Shown: piece by piece, positions 25,924 to 33,260 of the stretch
Layout: the number at the start of each line of letters is the position of its first letter
Position numbering within the stretch: position 1 is the stretch's first letter
Origin: Pseudarthrobacter naphthalenicus
GTDB taxonomy: Bacteria; Actinomycetota; Actinomycetes; Actinomycetales; Micrococcaceae
Direction: 5' to 3'
DNA: 64,000 bases
Assembly (NCBI RefSeq): GCF_029076445.1
Contig: NZ_JARESG010000004.1
Coordinates: forward strand, 1 to 64,000
Notes under the pieces: generated by a model
Told to the model about the DNA's origin: nothing
The model's input: the letters and a program-made list of their open reading frames with translations, nothing else
Database searches by the model: none
Made by a program: the position numbers and the translations under genes

Positions 25924-26301
25924 TTACAGCGGCAGGAGGGCTGAGAGGTCTGCCCGCAGTCCGGAGGCCGCCACCCGGTGCGCGGCCACTGCGTCCGCCC
26001 ACGTCAACCGGCCGGTTACCAGCGACAGCCAGGTGGCGGCGTCGCACTCGATCACGTTCGGCGGGGTGCCGCGTGTGTGCCGGGGACCCTCCACACACTG
26101 GGTGACCCCGAAGGGCGGTACCCGCACTTCAACCGAATTGCCCGGCGCGCGGGCGGTCAGCTCCTCCAGCGAGTAGCGCACCGCGGTTGCGGTGACGGTG
26201 CGGGGGAGCGGAGCGTCCGACGGCGATGCGGCGGCTTCCCGCCACGCGGCCAGTGCCGCTGTTCCTTCTTCAGTGCCGATCCGGCGGCGCGCGGTGGCCA
26301 T
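25924..26301 (-). CDS. Sterol carrier family protein (SCP2-like fold)
   Basis: A 125-aa protein from ATG 26301 (MATARRRIGTEEGTAALAAW); a longer frame reaches into the asparaginase gene and is rejected. The core NSVEVRVPPFGVTQCVEGPRHTRGTPPNVIECDAATWLSLVTGRLTWADAVAAHRV is the actinobacterial sterol-carrier-like family, usually a small protein with an SCP2-type lipid-binding cavity. It begins 2 bases after the asparaginase stop on the same strand, so they are probably one transcript. The ligand is unknown. Confidence 0.75.
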   Translation of the reverse strand: MATARRRIGTEEGTAALAAWREAAASPSDAPLPRTVTATAVRYSLEELTARAPGNSVEVRVPPFGVTQCVEGPRHTRGTPPNVIECDAATWLSLVTGRLTWADAVAAHRVAASGLRADLSALLPL

Positions 26302-26303
26302 GC

Positions 26304-27320
26304 TCAGTCCAGGAGGGCGGACACGGCCGGGCCCAGGCGGATTTTGCCCACCGGGTGACCGCCGCCCATCACGGGGTCCACTACTTTTTCCAGGACGCTG
26401 GAGACGCCGGGGATGTCCACGGCACCGGCGGCGGCGAGCAGGGTCAGGCCCACCAGGGAGGTGGCCCGGAGGCTGCCGTCCAAAATTTTGATGGCCACGG
26501 AGACGCCCTGGGGTGTGGCCATGGCCAGGACTCCCTCGGCGCCGATCTTGGCGATGATGCCCAGTTCGTCCATCACCACAGTGTTCGCTTCGCCCCGGCC
26601 CTGGACGGCCCAAGGGTAGTCCAGCATGGACGTGGCGATGGTGGCGGCGCGGGCGTTGGAGTGCTTGTCGCCCGGGGCCTTGGCCAGCATCGAAAAGGCG
26701 CGGGCCAGCCCGGTCAGCGAAATGGCGGCCACGGGAGCCCCGCACCCGTCGATGCCCAGGTGGGCGATCCGTTCACCGCTGTATTCCTCAATCACACTGC
26801 GGACGCGCTGCTGGAGGGGATGGTTCGGCTCGAGGTAGCTGTGGGTATCCCAGCCGTTTTCGGTGCATGCCCACAGGAACGCGGCGTGTTTGCCGGAGCA
26901 GTTGAAGGCCAGCTTGGACCGGCCCTTGTCCGAGCGCAGCAGCCAGTTGCGGGCCGTCTCATCCTGCGGCCACGCTGCGGGGCACTGCAGTTGTTCCTCT
27001 TTCACGCCGGCGGCCTTCAGCATCCCTTCCACCACATCCATGTGGTCCAGGGAACCGACGTGGCTGCCGCAGGCCACGGCCACCTGCGTGCCGCGCAGCG
27101 GAACACCGGACTGCATGGACGCCAGCGCCTGGAGCGGTTTGAGCGAGCTCCTGGCATAAAGCGGGGTCCTGATGTCGCCAAGTTCGGTGACAACGGAGCC
27201 GTCCGCGGACAAGACAACGGCGGAGCCGATGTGCCGGGACTCCACAAAGCCACTGCGTTCAACGACGGCAAGTTCGACGGCGGAGTCCACGGTGAAAGTG
27301 GCGTGCGGGTTGTGCGGCAT
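26304..27320 (-). CDS. L-asparaginase II (PF06089-type)
   Basis: A 338-aa amidohydrolase that would convert L-asparagine to aspartate and ammonia. Family landmarks: FVESRHIGSAVVLSADG, YARSSLKPLQALAS with the active Ser-Lys, ACGSHVGSLDHM, LAFNCSGKHAAFLWAC, HLGIDGCGAPVAAIS and GGGHPVGKIRLG. It is the rhizobial/actinobacterial type, not the classical two-Thr enzyme. No signal peptide is visible. The SCP2-like gene follows after 2 bases. Confidence 0.88.
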   Translation of the reverse strand: MPHNPHATFTVDSAVELAVVERSGFVESRHIGSAVVLSADGSVVTELGDIRTPLYARSSLKPLQALASMQSGVPLRGTQVAVACGSHVGSLDHMDVVEGMLKAAGVKEEQLQCPAAWPQDETARNWLLRSDKGRSKLAFNCSGKHAAFLWACTENGWDTHSYLEPNHPLQQRVRSVIEEYSGERIAHLGIDGCGAPVAAISLTGLARAFSMLAKAPGDKHSNARAATIATSMLDYPWAVQGRGEANTVVMDELGIIAKIGAEGVLAMATPQGVSVAIKILDGSLRATSLVGLTLLAAAGAVDIPGVSSVLEKVVDPVMGGGHPVGKIRLGPAVSALLD

Positions 27321-27356
27321 GTTGCCAGTCTAGGGGCGCTCCGGTCGATTTCCCGG

Positions 27357-28934
27357 CTACTCCACGGTGACCATCACCGACTGCCAGCCTGAGGCGCCGT
27401 CGGGGACCGGATCAGCCCGCCGGTCCGTCTGCACCTCACCCGTGCCGTCGGTGGCCCTGACCTTGATGTAGTGCGGCCCGGGCGTGGCATCCCAGTCGAA
27501 GGACCACTGGCGCCACGTGATCAAGGAGGCCTCGCCGGACAGCACGGCTTCGGCCCAGGGGTTGTTGTCGATCTGGACTTCCACCTTGGTGATGCCGCGG
27601 GTCTGGGCCCACGCGGTGCCACCGATGGCCACCCGGCCCGCCGGTACCTTGGCGAAGGACCTCGGGACTTCCACCCGGGCCATGGTCTTGATGGGGCCGC
27701 GCTCCGACCAGCCGCGCTGCGTCCAGTAGGCCTTGTTGTCTGCGAAGCGGGTCACCTCCAGGTCCACCACCCACTTGGTGGCGGAGACGAACCCGTAGAG
27801 GCCGGGCACCACCATGCGCACCGGATAGCCGTGTTCCAGCGGCAGCGGCTCGCCGTTCATGCCGATCGCCAGCATGGCGTCGCGGTCATCCTGCAGAACC
27901 TCGAGCGGGGTGGAGGCGCTGAAGCCGTCCACCGACGTCGAGAGCACCATGTCTGCACCTGCCCGGGGCCGGGCCCGCTTGAGGACCTCGCGGATGGGCA
28001 GCCCGAGCCAGCGCGCGTTGCCCGCGAGGTTGCCGCCCACCGGGTTGGACACGCAGGTGAGGGTTACGTGGGATTCGATGAGGTCGGCGTCGAGCAGATC
28101 CTGGAAGCTCAGCCGGACCTCCTGCTCCACCAGGCCGTGGACCCGGAGCTCCCACTCGTCGGCATTGATTTCCGGGACGCTCAGGGCGGTGTCGATGCGA
28201 TAGAAGTCGCCATTGGGGGTCAGCCACGGCGTCACGCCGGCCACCGGGGACTGCACGCCGGCGGGGATGGCCGCTGCAGGCTTGACCGGCACGGGCAGCT
28301 GCAGGGCCTCGCGGGCTTGGATGATGTTGCTGCGGGCGGCGCTCAGCAGGCGCCCGCCTGTGGCCGCGATTCCGGCCCCCACCACGGTGATCCCGGCGGC
28401 GGCGAAGAAACGGCGGCGGCTGGCGGCGGGCCGGATGGGTTCCTCGGCGCCCGTGTCCGCGGGTGCCTCCGGCCAGGCCTTTAGTCGCCAGAGCGGGGCA
28501 ACAAGCAGCCGCAGCACCACGAGCCCGGCCACCGTGCCCAGCACCGTGGGGATCGCATCCAGCGGCTGGACGCCGGCCCGGGTCACCACGCTGGCCACAA
28601 TAACCACGCCCATCAGCAGCACGCCGGCCACGCCCAACGCCCACCTGCGGTAAGCCACCACGCCCAGGGCGCAGGCCAGCAGGAAAATGGTCAGGCCCAT
28701 CCCTACGAAGAGAGCCGCCTTGTCATTGGTGCCAAAGGTCTCCACCGCGAAGTTCTTCATCCACAGCGGTGTGAAGTCGATGAAGGTGGACCCGAGGGCA
28801 AGGATGGGGGTGGCCCGCGCCGTAAAGAACGCGCCGATCAGCTCCGCAACAGAAAGGACGACGGCGGCAGCCGCCACACCCGCCAACGCGGCCAGGGCGG
28901 CGGGCTGCTTGAGCCAGTTCAGGAGCTTGTTCAT
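27357..28934 (-). CDS. Membrane-anchored molybdopterin oxidoreductase (sulfite oxidase family)
   Basis: A protein of 525 aa from ATG 28934 (MNKLLNWLKQPAALA). The N-terminal third has several hydrophobic spans (LAGVAAAAVVLSVAELIGAFF; LFVGMGLTIFLLACALGVVAY), then a twin-Arg-like RRRFF before GITVVGAGIA, and a periplasmic molybdopterin domain with VHGLVEQEVRLSFQDLL, HVTLTCVSNPVGGNL carrying the Mo-ligand Cys and GYPVRMVVPGLYGFVSATKWV. The C-terminus is a dimerisation domain. Sulfite or a related oxo substrate is likely. Upstream frame extension to 29450 is not credible. Confidence 0.86.
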   Translation of the reverse strand: MNKLLNWLKQPAALAALAGVAAAAVVLSVAELIGAFFTARATPILALGSTFIDFTPLWMKNFAVETFGTNDKAALFVGMGLTIFLLACALGVVAYRRWALGVAGVLLMGVVIVASVVTRAGVQPLDAIPTVLGTVAGLVVLRLLVAPLWRLKAWPEAPADTGAEEPIRPAASRRRFFAAAGITVVGAGIAATGGRLLSAARSNIIQAREALQLPVPVKPAAAIPAGVQSPVAGVTPWLTPNGDFYRIDTALSVPEINADEWELRVHGLVEQEVRLSFQDLLDADLIESHVTLTCVSNPVGGNLAGNARWLGLPIREVLKRARPRAGADMVLSTSVDGFSASTPLEVLQDDRDAMLAIGMNGEPLPLEHGYPVRMVVPGLYGFVSATKWVVDLEVTRFADNKAYWTQRGWSERGPIKTMARVEVPRSFAKVPAGRVAIGGTAWAQTRGITKVEVQIDNNPWAEAVLSGEASLITWRQWSFDWDATPGPHYIKVRATDGTGEVQTDRRADPVPDGASGWQSVMVTVE

Positions 28935-29046
28935 GGTGTGGGTTCGGCGCGGCGGGCCTTCCGGATGGTTAGGGATGGGTGGGCGGCGTGAAGGTGAGGA
29001 ACCGCCCTTAGGAAACGGCGGGGTGCACAAAGTACCCTTGGAGACT

Positions 29047-30363
29047 GTGAAGGTACTCGTCATTGGCCCTGGAGGCCGCGAACACGCCATTGTCCGCTCC
29101 CTGCTCGCCGATCCCAACGTCTCCGAGGTCCACGCAGCGCCCGGCAACGCCGGCATCAGCAAACTGGTACCCACCCACAAGATTGACGGGAACGATCCAG
29201 ATGCCGTGGCGGCCCTGGCCACCAAGCTGGGCGTGGACCTGGTGGTGGTGGGCCCGGAGGCTCCGCTGGCAGCCGGCGTGTCCGACGCCGTGCGCGCCGC
29301 CGGAATTCCCGTTTTCGGTCCGAGCAAGGCCGCAGCCCAGCTGGAAGCCTCCAAGGCCTTCGCCAAGGAAGTCATGGCAGCGGCGGACGTCCCCACGGCC
29401 ATGGCCCTGGTGGCCACCAACGCTGAGGAAGCGGCGTCGGCGCTGGACACCTTCGGCGCCCCCTACGTGGTGAAGGACGATGGCCTGGCGGCCGGCAAGG
29501 GTGTGGTGGTCACCAACAACCGCGAGGAAGCCCTGGCCCACGCGCAGACCTGCTTCGACGCCGGCGGCACCGTGGTGATCGAAGAGTTCCTGGACGGGCC
29601 GGAAGTATCCGTCTTTGTCCTGTGCGACGGCCACAACACCGTTGCCCTGTCCCCGGCACAGGACTTCAAACGGATCTTCGACAACGATGAAGGCCCCAAC
29701 ACCGGCGGCATGGGAGCGTACACCCCGCTTGAATGGGCACCCCCGGGGCTGGTGGACGAAGTCATTGACCGCGTGGCCCAGCCCACCGTGAACGAAATGG
29801 CCCACCGCGGCACCCCCTTCGTGGGCGTGCTCTTTGTTGGCCTCGCCCTGACATCCCGCGGCACCCGCGTCATCGAATTCAATGTCCGCTTCGGCGACCC
29901 CGAAACCCAGGCGGTACTGGCACGCCTCAAAACGCCGCTCGGTGCGCTGCTGCTGGCAGCCGCCAAGGGTGAACTGGACAAGGCAGATGAGCTGCGCTGG
30001 TCCAAGGAGACCGCGGTGGCCGTCGTCGTTGCCTCCCAGAACTACCCGGACACCCCCCGCACCGGGGACCGCATCCGCGGGCTCAAGAAAGTGGATCAGC
30101 TCGAAGGGGTGCACGTGATCCATGCGGGCACCGCGTTCGACGACGAGGGCAAAGTGGTTTCCGCCGGCGGCCGGGTGCTCGCCGTGGTGGCCCTCGGCAG
30201 TGACCTGGTGGAGGCCCGTGAGCGGGCGTACGACGGCGTTGAACTGGTTCAGCTCGAAGGCTCCCAGTTCCGGACGGATATTGGACGCAAGGCCGCCCGC
30301 GGCGAGATTAAGGTTGCGTCCCGCGCAACGGCATCGCTGCCTGTCACGAAGGCGAAGGCATAA
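29047..30363 (+). CDS. purD: Phosphoribosylamine-glycine ligase
   Basis: A 438-aa enzyme of purine synthesis: phosphoribosylamine + glycine + ATP to GAR. GTG start at 29047. A TACCCT box at 29033-29038 lies 8 bases upstream, so the mRNA may be leaderless. Landmarks: VLVIGPGGREHAI, VVVGPEAPLAAGVSD, SKAFAKEVMAAADVPTA, VVKDDGLAAGKGVVVT, FGDPETQAVLARL. An apparent upstream extension to 28687 has no family residues. purC follows after 2 bases, one transcript. Confidence 0.95.
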   Translation: MKVLVIGPGGREHAIVRSLLADPNVSEVHAAPGNAGISKLVPTHKIDGNDPDAVAALATKLGVDLVVVGPEAPLAAGVSDAVRAAGIPVFGPSKAAAQLEASKAFAKEVMAAADVPTAMALVATNAEEAASALDTFGAPYVVKDDGLAAGKGVVVTNNREEALAHAQTCFDAGGTVVIEEFLDGPEVSVFVLCDGHNTVALSPAQDFKRIFDNDEGPNTGGMGAYTPLEWAPPGLVDEVIDRVAQPTVNEMAHRGTPFVGVLFVGLALTSRGTRVIEFNVRFGDPETQAVLARLKTPLGALLLAAAKGELDKADELRWSKETAVAVVVASQNYPDTPRTGDRIRGLKKVDQLEGVHVIHAGTAFDDEGKVVSAGGRVLAVVALGSDLVEARERAYDGVELVQLEGSQFRTDIGRKAARGEIKVASRATASLPVTKAKA

Positions 30364-30365
30364 AC

Positions 30366-31313
30366 ATGACTGAAACTCCCGCACCGGAACCGCAGCGCGG
30401 CCTCAGCACGACCACCCTTGACCTGCCCGGCTGGAAGCACATCTACTCCGGCAAGGTCCGCGACCTGTACGAGCCGGCGGACGAATCCATCCGCGAACGC
30501 CTTGGCCAGGACTGTGTCCTTGTGGTGGCCAGCGACCGCATCAGCGCTTATGACCATGTCCTGACCAGCGAAATTCCGGACAAGGGGCGCATCCTCACCC
30601 AGCTGAGCCTGTGGTGGTTTGGGCAGTTGGACGTTGAACACCACGTGCTGGCCTCCACCGTGGAGGAGGGAGTTCCCGCGGCCGTGGAAGGCCGGGCCAT
30701 GATCTGCAAGAACCTGGAAATGTTTCCGGTGGAGTGCATTGCCCGGGGCTACCTCACCGGCACCGGCCTGCTGGAATACAAGTCGCACGGCACGGTTTGC
30801 GCCATTCCACTGCCCGAGGGCCTGGTGGACGGTTCGCGGCTGGAACACCCCATCTTCACCCCGTCCGCCAAGGCCGAGGTGGGCCACCACGACGAGAACA
30901 TCACCTACGACGCCGTGGTGGGCATTGTGGGCGACGACATCGCGGCACGGCTGAGCGACCTGACCCTGAAGATTTACTCCACCGCTGAAAAGATTGCCCG
31001 CGAACGGGGCATCATCCTGGCGGATACCAAGGTGGAGTTTGGCTACGACCCGGTCTCCGGCGGCATTGTCCTTGGCGATGAGGTCCTCACGCCGGACTCG
31101 TCCCGCTTCTGGGATGCCGCCACCTACCAGCCCGGCCAGGCGCAGCCGTCCTACGACAAACAGTATGTCCGCGACTGGCTGACCTCGGCCGAGTCAGGGT
31201 GGGACAAGAGCTCGGACACCCCGCCGCCGGCGCTGCCCGAGGACGTCATTGCCCGCACCCGCAGCCGTTATGTCGAGGCCTACGAGAAACTGACCGGCCG
31301 CACATTCGCCTAG
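30366..31313 (+). CDS. purC: Phosphoribosylaminoimidazole-succinocarboxamide synthase
   Basis: A 315-aa ligase joining CAIR and aspartate. Landmarks: HIYSGKVRDLYEP, VASDRISAYDHVLTSEIPDKG, ECIARGYLTGTGLLEY, GTVCAIPLPEGLVDGS, HPIFTPSAKAEVG and DTKVEFGYDPVSGGIVLGDEVLTPDSSRFW. Starts 2 bases after the purD stop. The C-terminus ends RYVEAYEKLTGRTF. Overlapping the convergent HTH gene by none: 19 bases separate them. Confidence 0.95.
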   Translation: MTETPAPEPQRGLSTTTLDLPGWKHIYSGKVRDLYEPADESIRERLGQDCVLVVASDRISAYDHVLTSEIPDKGRILTQLSLWWFGQLDVEHHVLASTVEEGVPAAVEGRAMICKNLEMFPVECIARGYLTGTGLLEYKSHGTVCAIPLPEGLVDGSRLEHPIFTPSAKAEVGHHDENITYDAVVGIVGDDIAARLSDLTLKIYSTAEKIARERGIILADTKVEFGYDPVSGGIVLGDEVLTPDSSRFWDAATYQPGQAQPSYDKQYVRDWLTSAESGWDKSSDTPPPALPEDVIARTRSRYVEAYEKLTGRTFA

Positions 31314-31332
31314 GCGGTTCGCGTAGCCAGCG

Positions 31333-32601
31333 CTAGCTGGCCTTGGCGTTTTTCGCTGCGGCCCGCTCTTTGGACAGCCTGATTTCGAGCATGGAGTCCA
31401 ACGCCTGTTGGACTCGCTCCTGGGCGCCGGCTGAACTGAAATCCTTTTGCGCCTCCTTGAGGTACACGAGAGCTTCCTCAGACTCCCCGGCGGCCTTGAG
31501 GGACTTGCCCAAAAGGAGGGCAACTTCGCCAGCAGTGTGCTTGGGCAAGGCCTCTCGTTCTGCATGGATTTTCCGCAGTCTCTCTATGGCGGCCACGATA
31601 TCGCCGTTCAGGTAGAGCCACTGGGCTCTGACGAAGGAGACTTCAAGCTCGTCGCTCTTTGTCCCGTCTACGATGGAGAAGGCGAGTTCCGCCCGTTCGA
31701 CAGCGGCGAGCGTTTCTGGCTCTACGATGCCGGATTGTAGCCGGACTGCAGCCGACGCTTTATTGAAACGGGCCCACATTGCGATGTCGTTGGCAGGAGA
31801 AAGTAGCCTGGCTGCACGCTCGTGTTCTTTGACGCCGGCGACGTAGTCATGCCGCATGAAGGCCACGTTGCCCACGACCCATGCGACTTCCCCTGCCAGC
31901 TGCGACATCGTGCTTTCATCGACCTGTTCGAGAAGGTCTTGGCAGTACGCCCACGCTTCGTCCAGTCGGCCGCTCTCCGCCAAAGCTCCAATAAGCACTC
32001 GTAAGGCACCGATGATAATCGTGGAGTTTTGTGGCAACTGCTTGGACAGCTTGAGTGCTTCTAATGCCTCATTCACCGCAGCCGGCAACTGTCCACGCCA
32101 TTGCAACACGGCAGCCAACATCTGATGTGCCCGTACGCCCAGTCCAATGGATTCCCTGGCCATCGGATGCTCGATGAGGCGTTCCGTGATCCGCTGGCAC
32201 TCCTCCAGATCGTCGTTCCGCATCAAACACTCCGCCTGCATGTACGTCATGTTCCACCAGGCACTGGTGTTTTTGCCTTCCAGTGCAAACTGGGCAGCCG
32301 CGGCCGCGTGGCTGGCTGCCAGGGCGTAGTCCCGGAGGTCCCACGCCTGCCGTGCGTAGAGACCTGCGAGCACATATTCACCGTCGCTGACGGAGACGGG
32401 CTGGCTCCAGGCCTCAAGTGCTTTAGGAGCAAGATCTAGCCTCCGGGCAAGTTCTTCAACCACTTCGGCGGTGGGCTCGCGGCGGCCGGTCTCAAGGAGC
32501 GAAATGTAGCTGGGGGAATAGAGGTCCTTGCCGAGTTCAGCCTGTGTCAACCCGCGCTCAAGTCGTTCCGCTCGAAGCTTTTCCCCGAATCCATTACCCA
32601 C
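31333..32601 (-). CDS. XRE-TPR transcriptional regulator, RRNPP-like
   Basis: A 422-aa regulator from GTG 32601, with AGGAGG six bases upstream. Residues 5-60 form an XRE helix-turn-helix (AERLERGLTQAELGKDLYSPSYISLLETGRREPT). Residues about 75-410 are a run of TPR-like helical pairs (YVLAGLYARQAWDLRDYALAASHAAAA; AWYCQDLL-type repeats; GEVALLLGKSLKAAGESEEALVYLKEAQ). Length and architecture match NprR/PlcR-type peptide-sensing regulators (RRNPP). It is divergent from a small secreted protein with a duplicated octapeptide, the expected signal. Ligand binding is inferred, not seen. Confidence 0.85.
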   Translation of the reverse strand: MGNGFGEKLRAERLERGLTQAELGKDLYSPSYISLLETGRREPTAEVVEELARRLDLAPKALEAWSQPVSVSDGEYVLAGLYARQAWDLRDYALAASHAAAAAQFALEGKNTSAWWNMTYMQAECLMRNDDLEECQRITERLIEHPMARESIGLGVRAHQMLAAVLQWRGQLPAAVNEALEALKLSKQLPQNSTIIIGALRVLIGALAESGRLDEAWAYCQDLLEQVDESTMSQLAGEVAWVVGNVAFMRHDYVAGVKEHERAARLLSPANDIAMWARFNKASAAVRLQSGIVEPETLAAVERAELAFSIVDGTKSDELEVSFVRAQWLYLNGDIVAAIERLRKIHAEREALPKHTAGEVALLLGKSLKAAGESEEALVYLKEAQKDFSSAGAQERVQQALDSMLEIRLSKERAAAKNAKAS

Positions 32602-32642
32602 GGGATTCCTCCTTATGCTGAACCGTCTTTAGTACGCAAAGC

Positions 32643-32682
32643 TTGACAGGCCCTGTGGGATCCATTTTACAATAAGTGTCAA
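32643..32682 (+). promoter_or_regulatory. Promoter of the secreted peptide gene with overlapping dyads
   Basis: TTGACA (32643-32648) and TACAAT (32668-32673), 19 bases apart, form a -35/-10 pair pointing to the small peptide gene. The dyad ACAGG-C-CCTGT (32646-32656) overlaps the -35 box, and TTGACA/TGTCAA (32677-32682) brackets the whole promoter. These would allow a regulator, such as the divergent XRE-TPR protein, to block or bridge it. Binding is inferred. Confidence 0.5.
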
Positions 32683-32732
32683 CAAGGACGTGCTGACTTT
32701 GTAACGAATCCGACTCGCATTGAGGAACTCAT

Positions 32733-32981
32733 ATGTTCAAGAAGATAGCGGCAGCCGCCGTCCTGGCCGGCGCCCTGGCATTCGCCGCAGCCGCACCAGC
32801 AGTCCTGTCCGCAGGTTCCGTTTCAGATAACTCGGGTGTAGCCGTTGCCAGCGGTAACTGGCCCTACCCCATGTCCGAAAAGGTGAAGGTCGAGAAGGGT
32901 AAGAAGAGTACCGCCACCACTACGGATACCACCAACGCCACGTACACCACTCTCAGCGGTAACTGGCCCTACCCGATGTAA
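32733..32981 (+). CDS. Secreted peptide precursor with duplicated SGNWPYPM
   Basis: An 82-aa protein. GAGGA (32722-32726) precedes ATG 32733. Residues 1-27 are a Sec signal peptide (Lys3-Lys4, Ala-rich core, cleavage after Ala23 or Ala27). The mature part has two identical SGNWPYPM octapeptides, at residues 40-47 and 75-82, the second at the exact C-terminus. Between them lies a Lys/Thr-rich spacer (KVKVEKGKKS then TATTTDTT). This is a pro-peptide design: two copies, a basic spacer, and a C-terminal copy, as in export-import signal precursors. The XRE-TPR gene is divergent. A terminator follows closely. Confidence 0.8.
   Translation: MFKKIAAAAVLAGALAFAAAAPAVLSAGSVSDNSGVAVASGNWPYPMSEKVKVEKGKKSTATTTDTTNATYTTLSGNWPYPM
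32849..32974 (+). repeat. Duplicated 21-base coding repeat of the signal octapeptide
   Basis: The identical 21 bases at 32849-32869 and 32954-32974 begin CAGCGGTAAC and encode SGNWPYP; the following Met codon is also shared though the third proline codon differs. Exact nucleotide identity over 21 bases within 82 codons implies recent duplication or gene conversion preserving the peptide. Confidence 0.85.
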
Positions 32982-33004
32982 GAAGTCCTCGTAGGAGGCG
33001 AAGG

Positions 33005-33034
33005 GCCCCGAAGCATCATGCTTCGGGGCTTTTT
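33005..33034 (+). terminator. Rho-independent terminator of the peptide gene
   Basis: A perfect 11-bp stem (GCCCCGAAGCA 33005-33015 with its complement 33019-33029) closes a 3-base loop and is followed by TTTTT at 33030-33034. It lies 24 bases after the peptide stop codon, so the peptide gene is monocistronic. Confidence 0.9.
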
Positions 33035-33056
33035 CTGTGCCTCCGCAGGACATAAA

Positions 33057-33087
33057 AAAGAGGGCCTCCCTGGGGGAGACCCTCTTT
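33057..33087. terminator. Bidirectional hairpin between the peptide gene and tRNA-Pro
   Basis: AAAGAGGG (33057-33064) pairs with CCCTCTTT (33080-33087), enclosing a second CTCCC/GGGAG stem. A-run before and T-run after make it usable as a terminator in either direction, including for the tRNA on the minus strand. Confidence 0.7.
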
Positions 33088-33091
33088 CATT

Positions 33092-33168
33092 TGGTCGGGA
33101 TGACAGGATTTGAACCTGCGACCTCGTCGTCCCGAACGACGCGCGCTACCAAGCTGCGCCACATCCCG
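33092..33168 (-). tRNA. tRNA-Pro (anticodon CGG)
   Basis: A 77-base tRNA on the minus strand. Acceptor CGGGATG pairs with CATCCCG; the anticodon stem CGTCG/CGACG encloses loop TTCGGGA with anticodon CGG, decoding CCG. The T-arm contains GGTTCAAATCC. The genome encodes the 3' CCA (33092-33094, complement TGG). It sits alone between the peptide gene and the exporter operon. Confidence 0.93.
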
Positions 33169-33260
33169 ATCCGCTGCAAAAGCAACTTTACAAGAATAAC
33201 GGATGCCTGCCCGGATGCGAAATCGGCTGCCTTCGGAGTCCGTTGCCGCTACACCAGCGC

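Noticed and set aside
26226..27392. A 388-aa plus-strand frame over the asparaginase gene
   Set aside because: Antisense shadow of a clear asparaginase; no family resemblance and G/R/H-rich composition.
28687..29046. An N-terminal extension of purD
   Set aside because: The added residues have no family similarity and overlap the divergent oxidoreductase promoter; GTG 29047 starts at the conserved KVLVIGPGG.
31326..31341. Hairpin GCCAGC-GCTA-GCTGGC at the purC/HTH junction
   Set aside because: Only a 6-bp stem overlapping the HTH stop and without a T run, too weak to call a terminator.
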